Source of the DNA: a candidate division Zixibacteria bacterium HGW-Zixibacteria-1
GTDB lineage: Bacteria; Zixibacteria; MSB-5A5; GN15; PGXB01
Assembly (NCBI GenBank): GCA_002838945.1
Contig: PGXB01000002.1
Location: forward strand, 151,474 to 215,473
DNA length: 64,000 bases
Reading direction: 5' to 3'
Part shown: in pieces, positions 8,287-16,035 of the stretch
Numbering within the stretch: the first letter of the stretch is position 1
Layout of the letters: the number at the start of each line of letters is the position of its first letter
Program-made: the position numbers and the translations under genes
The notes under the pieces: model-generated
What the model was told of the DNA's origin: nothing
What the model saw: the letters and a program-made list of their open reading frames with translations, nothing else
The model's database searches: none

Positions 8287-10599
8287 TTAACCGTCAATTA
8301 TGCGGATTTTTTTATTCCTGATTTCAACCCGCCCGTTGACCACCACCAGCTCGACTGCGCCAACCTGCGAAGTCTCAATCAGTTCGGGGAAGTCACTGCA
8401 AATATGCATCCGCTCTTTGACAAATTGTCTTGCTTTCGGGGTAAGCCGGTTACATATAATAAGTTGTATTTTCCCAGAAGTGACCACTGACAGCCTGTTC
8501 AAATCCTCAACATCCACTCTTGCCTTCACCACGACCCATAAATCGCCGCCTTCATCAATCACCCCTGCCAGCCAATCAGGATCACTGTGGTTCCCTGCGA
8601 AAATAATGCTGGAAGAATCAAATCTGTATATCATGGATCGTCCGCGGACCGCCGACTCATAGTTTTCCCGGCCGATTGGATAGGCCGCCTCGTCATAATA
8701 AATAATTCTCCCCGAATCAAAGGGTGTTCGGCCCGGGCCGATAATATCATTCATGGAACCGCGGGCGCTGGCCGGCGCAAATGCCGAAAGAGAATCATAT
8801 TTATTCATTAAAGAGTAAGCTTCTTTCAGGCTGTGGTAATCGGCCGAAAGGATGAATATCTTATCGGGTTTGATCGATCTGCTGTCCAGAAACGGTGCGA
8901 TCATTTTTTCGGCAATAAGGTAATCCTTTACAGCTAAATCACTCAAAATCAAATGCGCCGGCCCGATTTGACTTACTGCCGCAATTCCCCCGGGGACAGA
9001 GAAGATATCGAGACGCGGCGATTTGTCGTTGCCGATTAGGCCCATCACGAGAATCACATTGGCCGTCAACAGTACAAGAAGAACTATCATACGACGGTAC
9101 AATCGAGAAAATAATGCGGACACGAAGACAAGTAGAAACATATAATACAAAATTAGCATGGCCCCTGGCAGATTATATTTGAAAACAAAACCGACATCGC
9201 CGGTTCCGAAAAAACGAAGCAGCATCAGCGTGAACCTTATCAACGGATCAAGCAACGCCCCCACCATAAGCCCGGCATAAGGCAATAGGAGATATGCCAA
9301 TATGAGAATAATCTCCGCGATTACAATCACGCTTACCAGAGGGACAATGACCAGATTCGAAAGAAACGATATCATCGGCAATCGTTGGAAATAAAAGGCA
9401 CACATGGGTAATGAAACCAGCTGCGCCGTAATGCAGACAATCAGCGGGAATATCATGTATTTATAGTACCACCTTGTCTTATAATCCTTGAATGGCACCG
9501 TCAGCCTGGGCACAAAAAATATCAGCCCCCAGGCCGTCACAAACGAAAGCTGGAAACCGATATCGAAAAGATCGCCGGGTTTAAACAACAGAATAATCAG
9601 GGCCGCTGAGGCTATTATATTATTGAGATCCACCCTTCGCTGAAGCGCCCGCCCGATCAGCACCAGCGAGGCCATGACCGACGCACGGACCACCGATGGC
9701 TGGTTATAAGCCAGAAACGAGAACACAATAATAATCAGCAGCAATAATAAGGTTCTAGCCGGAAGTTTCATCGAAGACGCCCGCAACAGAAAGACAAACA
9801 ACACCGCCACCAGTCCCACATTCGATCCCGATACCGCCAGAAGATGCAAAGTGCCGCTGTCCCGGAAGTAACCGTAAACTTCCGTCGAGATATCCCGGGT
9901 ATATCCAATAAGAAAACCGGCCGACATGGCCGAAGCATCCCGGCCCAGTGATTCCCGGAATGTTTCAAGGATAAAGCGACGCATTCGATCGATCAGCGTA
10001 AAGACATCCCCCTGCCCCGCCGGATCGATCTGTATGGTGTATTGATTGGGCAGGTAGCAGGTTCCGAAAACACTTCTGAGATTCAGATATCTTTTATAAT
10101 CGAATCCGACCGGATTTTTCCCGTCCCTGACCGGGTAAATGACCGCATTGAAAAATATCCGGTCCCCATAATTTATGACCGTTGTCTCCGTGTTGATTCT
10201 AAGCAACAACCGCCCCAATGATCGTTCTCTTCTCCCTTCACATTCGATCGAATCGACCGCCACAAAAATGCCGGTTCGGTTTTCCGAAATCACCGGCCAA
10301 TCGTCGACCTCTCCGTAAATGGTGCAGATTTTATCTATTTCGGCGTAATGAATGACATGCCCGGGCGGAAACGTCTTCATCCGAAAGGTGTAATTATAGG
10401 CGGAGAATAAAAGCAGCACTCCCAGACCGGCCGCGCCTGCGGCCAAAAATTTCCGCGAGGTATGATAAAAGACCAGCAACGGCAACAGGGATAACGCCGC
10501 CAATAAAAATATCCAGGATGCGATTTCAAAGGTGTCGGCAAAGACTATCCCGGAGACCACTGCAACCAGTGCAATTATGGCCGGATTTTTTCTCGCCAA
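8287..10599 (-). CDS. comEC: ComEC/Rec2-family DNA uptake channel with degenerate C-terminal domain
   Basis: ComEC forms the inner-membrane channel for single-stranded DNA in natural transformation. The 770 residues show N-terminal hydrophobic helices, the soluble OB-like DUF4131 segment (about 90-210), and the polytopic Competence domain (about 220-500) with the typical GxxxxLLAVSGSNVGLV stretch near 250. The C-terminal region normally holds a metallo-beta-lactamase domain beginning DVGQGD and carrying HxHxDH. Here it begins DIFSVPGG and I find no HxHxDH, so the presumed nuclease site seems lost. The start is TTG at 10599, 19 bases after murJ. The upstream murJ and the type IV pilus genes on the same strand fit a DNA-uptake role. 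Confidence 0.85.
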   Translation of the reverse strand: MARKNPAIIALVAVVSGIVFADTFEIASWIFLLAALSLLPLLVFYHTSRKFLAAGAAGLGVLLLFSAYNYTFRMKTFPPGHVIHYAEIDKICTIYGEVDDWPVISENRTGIFVAVDSIECEGRRERSLGRLLLRINTETTVINYGDRIFFNAVIYPVRDGKNPVGFDYKRYLNLRSVFGTCYLPNQYTIQIDPAGQGDVFTLIDRMRRFILETFRESLGRDASAMSAGFLIGYTRDISTEVYGYFRDSGTLHLLAVSGSNVGLVAVLFVFLLRASSMKLPARTLLLLLIIIVFSFLAYNQPSVVRASVMASLVLIGRALQRRVDLNNIIASAALIILLFKPGDLFDIGFQLSFVTAWGLIFFVPRLTVPFKDYKTRWYYKYMIFPLIVCITAQLVSLPMCAFYFQRLPMISFLSNLVIVPLVSVIVIAEIILILAYLLLPYAGLMVGALLDPLIRFTLMLLRFFGTGDVGFVFKYNLPGAMLILYYMFLLVFVSALFSRLYRRMIVLLVLLTANVILVMGLIGNDKSPRLDIFSVPGGIAAVSQIGPAHLILSDLAVKDYLIAEKMIAPFLDSRSIKPDKIFILSADYHSLKEAYSLMNKYDSLSAFAPASARGSMNDIIGPGRTPFDSGRIIYYDEAAYPIGRENYESAVRGRSMIYRFDSSSIIFAGNHSDPDWLAGVIDEGGDLWVVVKARVDVEDLNRLSVVTSGKIQLIICNRLTPKARQFVKERMHICSDFPELIETSQVGAVELVVVNGRVEIRNKKIRIIDG

Positions 10600-10618
10600 C
10601 CGGGCCCCGACTTTTTGA

Positions 10619-12181
10619 TTATTTCTTCAAGTGCAACACCGCCAATAGTCTCTTGACTTCATCGACTCTCAGCAGCAACATGAGAACGATATAGATCACG
10701 CTCATGCCGGTTATCTGCAGTCCGACATTCAAAATTTTCCCGATGAGATTTCCAGATGATATAAAATAGTCAATATTTATCGCCTTCATTATAATCACTG
10801 CGGCGACAGAACCCAAGATAATTTTTATGGTCGGAATCATAAAATATAAATAGTTGATTCCGGTAATCTTCTTTTTCATATTGAATACCAGCAGGAAAAG
10901 ATTCATCAAACCGGCCACCGAATTGGCCGCCGCCAGCCCGGCAAATCCCCACAATGGTATAAAAGCAAAATTCAAGACTATGTTGGCCGCCACGGAAATT
11001 ATCGAATAGAACATCGGCCGTCTGGCGTCATCGAGGGCATAGAATACCGGGGCCGCCACCCGAACCCCCGCAAAACCGACCAGTCCGAAAGCGTAAAAAT
11101 ATAGCGCCCTGGCGGTATGAGCGGTGGCTTCCGGTCCGAATGCCCCCCGCTGATAAATGAGCCGAACCAGATCATCGCTGAACCCCGCCAGATAGGCCGC
11201 CGAAGGAATCACCAGAAACATGGTCAGCCCGATTGCTTCCTTGAAAGTCCTGACAAGCTGCGCCGTATCATTGCGCGCCGCATCATCGGAGACCTTCGGC
11301 AGTGTGACCGTTCCGAGCGCCACACCAAAAACTCCCAGGGGAAAATGCATCAGCCGATAGGCATAGTTCAAATAGGACATCGCCCCCTCCATCAAAAGCG
11401 AGGCCAGCAGTGTACTGATCAGAATATTCAGCCTTGAAGCCGACAATCCCAGAACCATCGGGGAAATCAGACGGATTATCCTTCGGATTCCGGAGTCGGC
11501 AAAATCGAGCATAAATTTGAAGCGAAAGCCTATTCTAAGCAGTGACGGGATCTGAAAAACCAGTTGCCCGATTCCGCCAACTATCACGCCCAGCGCCAGC
11601 GTATAAATGGGGACGTCGAAATACTCATTTAACAACAGCGGGGCCAAAATCATGCCGATATTAAAAAGAGCGGGCGACAGGGCCGGTATCCCGAAACGGC
11701 CGACAGAATTAAGAATACCCATCAGGACCGCCGAGATGGATACCATCAGGAGATAAATGAACATTATCCTTGTCAGGTTGACGGTCAGAGCAAACTTGGC
11801 TGGATCTGCCGTGAACCCCTTCGCTGAAGCGTATACTATTGCAGGAGTTGCAATTATACCAATGGCTACAACTGCGCCGACAATCAGAAGCAGGGCCGAA
11901 ATGGTCAGATTGGCCAACCGAAACGCTTCCGCCTGGCCGTTCTTGACTATCTTCTCCTTAAAAACCGGAACAAAAGCCGAAGAAAGCGCCCCCTCCGCAA
12001 ACAGGTCGCGAAGCAAATTGGGTATGCGGAAAGCGGCCACAAAGGCATCGGTGGCCATACCGGCCCCGAAGAAAAAGGCGACGACCTGTTCCCTGACCAG
12101 CCCCAGAATTCGGGAAACCGCCGTGGCCGCCGAAACGGTTCCGGCCGTGGAGGCAATTGATTTACCGGTATTATTATCCAT
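10619..12181 (-). CDS. murJ: Lipid II flippase MurJ (MviN family)
   Basis: MurJ flips lipid-linked peptidoglycan precursors across the inner membrane. The product is about 520 residues with 13-14 hydrophobic helices. It opens with the diagnostic SRILGLVREQVVAFFFGAG stretch and has FRIPNLLRDLFAEGALSSAFVPVF near residue 55, a hallmark of the family. I chose the ATG at 12181 over the in-frame TTG two codons upstream; neither has a clear ribosome-binding site. The start lies in the same short intergenic space as the divergent rpsT promoter. comEC follows with 19 bases between, so the two are probably co-transcribed. Confidence 0.95.
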   Translation of the reverse strand: MDNNTGKSIASTAGTVSAATAVSRILGLVREQVVAFFFGAGMATDAFVAAFRIPNLLRDLFAEGALSSAFVPVFKEKIVKNGQAEAFRLANLTISALLLIVGAVVAIGIIATPAIVYASAKGFTADPAKFALTVNLTRIMFIYLLMVSISAVLMGILNSVGRFGIPALSPALFNIGMILAPLLLNEYFDVPIYTLALGVIVGGIGQLVFQIPSLLRIGFRFKFMLDFADSGIRRIIRLISPMVLGLSASRLNILISTLLASLLMEGAMSYLNYAYRLMHFPLGVFGVALGTVTLPKVSDDAARNDTAQLVRTFKEAIGLTMFLVIPSAAYLAGFSDDLVRLIYQRGAFGPEATAHTARALYFYAFGLVGFAGVRVAAPVFYALDDARRPMFYSIISVAANIVLNFAFIPLWGFAGLAAANSVAGLMNLFLLVFNMKKKITGINYLYFMIPTIKIILGSVAAVIIMKAINIDYFISSGNLIGKILNVGLQITGMSVIYIVLMLLLRVDEVKRLLAVLHLKK

Positions 12182-12208
12182 TGACAAAATATAAATTATC
12201 TATATATT
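12181..12208 (+). promoter_or_regulatory. Sigma-70 promoter for rpsT
   Basis: TTGACA at 12181-12186, a 16-base spacer, then TATATT at 12203-12208. It points toward rpsT, with a predicted start near 12215 and a leader of about 30 bases. The -35 box overlaps the first codon of the divergent murJ gene. Confidence 0.65.
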
Positions 12209-12246
12209 AAAAGGCTAAAAAAAACATAAGGTTGAAAGGGAAAAAA

Positions 12247-12504
12247 TTGCCGCATCATAAGTCCTGTAAGAAACGGATTAAAACATCGGCCCTGGCCAGG
12301 GAGCGCAATCGTGCCCTCCGTTCCAATATGAAGAAATCGGTTAAGGCGATTCGCAGCTGCCAGACTCGCGCCGAAGCGGAAAAAATGATTTCTGATGTCG
12401 TCTGCGTTATCGATAAGGCCGCTCATAAAAATATTATTCATAAGAAAAAAGCCGCCCGCGATAAATCCAGACTGATGGCCATGGTCACCCGGCTTACCAG
12501 CTAA
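12247..12504 (+). CDS. rpsT: 30S ribosomal protein S20
   Basis: S20 binds 16S rRNA early in small-subunit assembly. The 85-residue product is highly basic, opens with PHHKSCKKRIKTS (family form ANxKSAxKR) and ends in a helix with AHKNIIHKKKAARDKSRL, as S20 does. The reading frame is open from a TTG at 12232. I place the start at the TTG at 12247 because GAAAGGG sits six bases before it and because this removes five extra residues absent from S20. A non-ATG start is known for rpsT in other bacteria, where it limits expression. The gene is alone on the plus strand between murJ and a convergent reductase gene. Confidence 0.93.
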   Translation: MPHHKSCKKRIKTSALARERNRALRSNMKKSVKAIRSCQTRAEAEKMISDVVCVIDKAAHKNIIHKKKAARDKSRLMAMVTRLTS

Positions 12505-12515
12505 AATCCGGTAAC

Positions 12516-13694
12516 TCATAAAATATACCTGACCAGCCGGATCAGACGAGGCCGGGTTTTAATTATCCTGGCCAGCAGCTTGCCGGCATTTATCCCATCA
12601 GTAGAATTTTCCGCAAAATGAATTTTCAACGCCTTGACGATGTCAATAAAGTCATCGTCCTCAAGGCGTGTGTACATATTTTTCAGCCGCCGATACCTCG
12701 ACAATTCCTCATCTTTTTCTTCGAGAAAACAGCCCGGATAAAACCTGTCGATGTCATCGATATGGCCGATCCGGCCCGATAAATATTCCACCGCCGCCAA
12801 TCCTGCATAACGGCCGGACATCATGGCATTGACAATACCGGCGCCAGTCAGTGAATCCAGCGCCCGGGCGGCATCACCTGCAACCAGAAGGTTGCCCAGT
12901 CGAAACTGGCCCTTGCTCCGGTACTTGGGCGTCAGTCCGCCCATTTTCTCAGTGACGACGCCACCGGGATAATGCTGATCGACGAAAGTGTCGAGCAGAC
13001 GCATGGCATCGTCGCCCCGTGCACCGTCGGTAATAATTCCAATGCCGATATTGGCCGAACTCCCGGACTTGGGGAAAACCCAGAGGTACCCTTTGGGAGC
13101 CACCTTGTTGCCCACATAAAACTCGATCAAATCCGGGGAGACAGTAATGTTTTCGAGACGATATTCCAGAAGGGTTTCCACTTCATCAAGTTCGACCAAG
13201 GTATCCATTCCGGCCATCCGGGCGATTCTTGATTCGACACCGTCAGCGGCAATGAATATTCGGGCCTCGATCTTCTCGCTGCCTCCTGAGGAACGCTGAA
13301 TATTGATCGTATCAAAATGATTATTATGCCCCGTCAAATTCAGGCCGATGGTCCCGCACTCAAGGCGGCCTCCGGCCTCGACTGCCCGGCCGGCCAGGTC
13401 ATAGTCGAATTTCTTCCGGTCAAGGACATATCCTCCTCCCGAAAGAGTCACGGTCGTATGAGAACCATCCGGCGCGATTACTCTGACCCTGTTTATAACA
13501 GCGGAGATCCATTCCGGTCTGGGCTTGATTAATTTATCGAGACCGCGACTTCCCACTCCTTCGGCACAGCAGACCGGAATTCCCGGACGACTATGTTTCT
13601 CGAGCATCAGGACCGAATGACCGGCCGACGCGATTTCATAGGCAGCCATCGATCCCGCCGGGCCGGCGCCGACTACCACGGCATCATATCGCAA
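12516..13694 (-). CDS. Geranylgeranyl reductase family FAD oxidoreductase
   Basis: The 392-residue flavoprotein begins with the Rossmann FAD motif VVVGAGPAGSMAA, has the family CxEG element (VCCAEGVGS, about residue 38) and the substrate-site signature PKGYLWVFPK. It closes with a GDAARALDSLTGAGI motif for FAD ribityl binding. The family saturates polyprenyl chains of archaeal lipids, menaquinone or chlorophyll; the bacterial substrate here is unknown, with a quinone side chain as one option. I set the start at a TTG (13694) because GAGGAGG precedes it by six bases and the FAD motif follows at once. The first codons overlap the ferredoxin gene by 11 bases. This ferredoxin is the likely electron donor, as in the archaeal enzymes. 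Confidence 0.85.
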   Translation of the reverse strand: MRYDAVVVGAGPAGSMAAYEIASAGHSVLMLEKHSRPGIPVCCAEGVGSRGLDKLIKPRPEWISAVINRVRVIAPDGSHTTVTLSGGGYVLDRKKFDYDLAGRAVEAGGRLECGTIGLNLTGHNNHFDTINIQRSSGGSEKIEARIFIAADGVESRIARMAGMDTLVELDEVETLLEYRLENITVSPDLIEFYVGNKVAPKGYLWVFPKSGSSANIGIGIITDGARGDDAMRLLDTFVDQHYPGGVVTEKMGGLTPKYRSKGQFRLGNLLVAGDAARALDSLTGAGIVNAMMSGRYAGLAAVEYLSGRIGHIDDIDRFYPGCFLEEKDEELSRYRRLKNMYTRLEDDDFIDIVKALKIHFAENSTDGINAGKLLARIIKTRPRLIRLVRYIL

Positions 13695-13878
13695 TTCGGT
13701 CCTCCTCGGAGATGGCGGCAACCGGGCAGAACCGGATACAGATTCCACATAGCGTGCACAGATCGGTATCGTACTTGAGATGATCGAATGTCAGGAATAA
13801 GGCATCCTCCGGGCAGAGAGGAACACAGCCGCCGCATTGAAGGCATATTGAATTATTGATCACCAGTATCACGGGCAT
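13684..13878 (-). CDS. 2[4Fe-4S] ferredoxin
   Basis: A 64-residue ferredoxin with two complete cluster motifs: CxxCxxCxxxCP at CLQCGGCVPLCP and again at CTLCGICIRFCP. It carries electrons at low potential. The gene's last 11 bases overlap the start of the geranylgeranyl reductase-family gene, and the ribosome-binding site of that gene lies inside the ferredoxin coding sequence, so the two are translationally coupled. I infer it donates electrons to that reductase. Confidence 0.92.
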   Translation of the reverse strand: MPVILVINNSICLQCGGCVPLCPEDALFLTFDHLKYDTDLCTLCGICIRFCPVAAISEEDRIAI

Positions 13879-13925
13879 AATCTATATGCCCGCAGTAAGC
13901 GATACAACTACTTTTTGCCGGCGGT

Positions 13926-14732
13926 TTAATAATTCAGAAGATAGACACCGTTTTTTATGAAATCCGAAAATCCGGAATTTAATCGAAGATTGACCAGATC
14001 ATGAAGGAACTGCTCCTTCTGGCCGACCGGGACATTTTCATTCAGGACATCGACCGGGTACTCGATGCCGATTATCCGATTGCCGAAGTTAAACTTGAGC
14101 AGACCCGGAGGAAACAACAGTTCATTTTGAGCGGCGTAAAGAATATCTTTTATCGACAGGTCGTCAATACTCAGAAGCCAGTTATCCGTTCCGCATTTGA
14201 CATTAAAGGCCCTTATTCTCCCCGGCATCAGACCACTGCAAAAGCTCCAGTGCCCCCGCAGATATTTGAGAAATGTAAACAGGGCCGGCGGAAGTTGTCC
14301 CGCCTTATTTCTGAAAAAGTATACTATTACACCGGCATCATCTTTCCTGTTGATTCTCACTCTGGCGGCGTCACAAAAACCGGAGATTTCCTTATCGGCC
14401 GTATGCAGCGCGCGGGGAAACATATCCGAAAACAACCTTACATCCGACAGGACCACTTTTCCCGCGGTGAGGCCGGCATTAAACTTCAGCGTATCGCGGC
14501 ACTTTATCACCTGGGCCGGAATATAATTGATTCTAAGACTATGGATCGCTTCCAGGACCGAGGCATCTTCAAGCAGGATGAATTTATTCCCGGGTAAAGC
14601 CGCCAGGGCAAGAGGATGTCGGATGGTCCCGGTACTCTTAATAATACGCTTCAGATATTCGACTTTCGCCGAATCGGCTTCCATGAGCGGAACAATATCG
14701 GTCAGTTTGACAATCTTCAGGGCTGGCTTCAT
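13926..14732 (-). CDS. Protein with degenerate ParB/Srx-like N-terminal fold
   Basis: The 268-residue product resembles the ParB/Srx (SbnI-type) fold in residues about 1-85: a strand I-x-L-x-D-I-V-P, a helix, then HPLALAALPGNKFILLEDASVLEAI and a closing strand IPAQVIK. In active SbnI-like kinases a G-x-H-R motif follows; here that position reads LEDASV, so any nuclease or kinase activity is doubtful. The remaining 180 residues are unfamiliar. The gene stands 47 bases upstream of the ferredoxin gene on the same strand, with a weak GAGGTAA ribosome-binding site. Assignment rests on pattern alone; treat the function as unknown. Confidence 0.5.
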   Translation of the reverse strand: MKPALKIVKLTDIVPLMEADSAKVEYLKRIIKSTGTIRHPLALAALPGNKFILLEDASVLEAIHSLRINYIPAQVIKCRDTLKFNAGLTAGKVVLSDVRLFSDMFPRALHTADKEISGFCDAARVRINRKDDAGVIVYFFRNKAGQLPPALFTFLKYLRGHWSFCSGLMPGRIRAFNVKCGTDNWLLSIDDLSIKDILYAAQNELLFPPGLLKFNFGNRIIGIEYPVDVLNENVPVGQKEQFLHDLVNLRLNSGFSDFIKNGVYLLNY

Positions 14733-14860
14733 AAATTACCTCGGTTTGTTGCTTTGGCAAAATAATCAGCAAGCATAATGCCGGATGGGGCCAAATTACT
14801 CATCCGATCGTTAAGCGAATAATAATCAATGGATTACGTCAAAATATAGGGCAAAAATAA

Positions 14861-14882
14861 AAGCCGGCTGAACGGCCGGCTT
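14861..14882 (-). terminator. Intrinsic terminator after the propeller-like gene
   Basis: An 8-base-pair GC-rich stem (AAGCCGGC/GCCGGCTT) with a six-base loop. Read on the minus strand it is followed by TTATTTTTG. It lies 37 bases past the stop codon at 14919. Confidence 0.85.
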
Positions 14883-14918
14883 AAAATTAAATATATATTA
14901 TGCAACGAAATTCATTAA

Positions 14919-16028
14919 TTAAAACACGCCGATAACATAAATCAATCCGCTGGTGCGTACAAAAATCGTCCGCCCGTCAGGACCGAAACTGACTTCCGGG
15001 GTCCCCTCAATATAGGTCGTGTATCTGAATTCTTTCATCTCAACCACCTGTCCCCCGATGTCATAGACATAAAGAAAACCCTGAACATGTCTTTTCTCTT
15101 TGACCACTTTTCTTCCGACATTGACATCTACTCCGCAGGCGACAAACTTATTGTCGGGCGAAACATCCATAGAGACAAAACGACCGTTCTCCTTTTCGGT
15201 ATTGTACCGCCACAGATTCTCCCCGTTGTCGAGACGATTAACCACGATCATATCATGAAAAGCCGACACCAGAAGATTCACCTCTTTTCGGACGACCATT
15301 CTCTTGATAAGCAACTGCTGAAAATCATGATCGGCATACAATTTCCTGCCCTTATAAACATTAATAATGCCTTTATCATACAAAGCGAAAAGCTCTCCCT
15401 TTTCTGAAAAGGCGCAGCCCTGAAAAACACCGGTACTGTCCACCAGTTCACCGCTGGAATTGATAAGGCGCCCGCCCTTCAGGCCGCAATCAACCAGAAA
15501 GAACTCACCATTATCCGAAAAATATAAATCCTCGAAAAACTCAATTTTGTAATCAACCGGAGGATGGTTCTTGTGATAAATATGAACCTCATAATCCAGC
15601 CAGCCGGGCGTGCCGGTGACGGTCACGATATAGTCACCCGATGGCGACAGGTAATGATCGCCTTTTCGCATATCAAAGGCTCCCCAGAGGGGCGTCTGTC
15701 GAAGATCATAAACATTCACAATGCCTCCGACGGCATTGGAATCCGGCTCCTGTCGCGCTTCTACAATGGCATAATAGAGGCCGTTTTCAGCCACGATGGC
15801 CGATTGGCCGCTGTCAAGCTTGACAGTACTTCTTACCTTCCAGCGGCGATCATGGAATTTTATCGAGGAACCATCGGTAACAATTATATTACCCGATGAC
15901 TGCCCAAAGACATGGTCGTCATCACCAACCGCAAAACGACCCAATTCCTTTAAGCTGATACCCGAGGCAATCGCCGGCAGGATCAGGACACAGCAAATAA
16001 TCAGAAAAAATAACTGTCTTAAAATCAT
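14919..16028 (-). CDS. Secreted beta-propeller-like protein, unknown function
   Basis: A signal peptide occupies about the first 22 residues (ILRQLFFLIICCVLILPAIASG). The mature part consists of repeated strand patterns with SPSGDYIVTV, SEKGELFALYD, SPDNKFVACG and GPDGRTIFVRTS, typical of WD40/YVTN-type propeller blades. I place the start at the ATG at 16028: AGGA lies five bases upstream and overlaps the stop codon of the preceding M28 peptidase gene, suggesting coupled translation. The longer reading frame begins at a GTG at 16046. Followed by a good terminator, so it ends the transcription unit. Function unknown; perhaps a binding accessory for the peptidase. Confidence 0.72.
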   Translation of the reverse strand: MILRQLFFLIICCVLILPAIASGISLKELGRFAVGDDDHVFGQSSGNIIVTDGSSIKFHDRRWKVRSTVKLDSGQSAIVAENGLYYAIVEARQEPDSNAVGGIVNVYDLRQTPLWGAFDMRKGDHYLSPSGDYIVTVTGTPGWLDYEVHIYHKNHPPVDYKIEFFEDLYFSDNGEFFLVDCGLKGGRLINSSGELVDSTGVFQGCAFSEKGELFALYDKGIINVYKGRKLYADHDFQQLLIKRMVVRKEVNLLVSAFHDMIVVNRLDNGENLWRYNTEKENGRFVSMDVSPDNKFVACGVDVNVGRKVVKEKRHVQGFLYVYDIGGQVVEMKEFRYTTYIEGTPEVSFGPDGRTIFVRTSGLIYVIGVF

Positions 16029-16035
16029 AATATTC

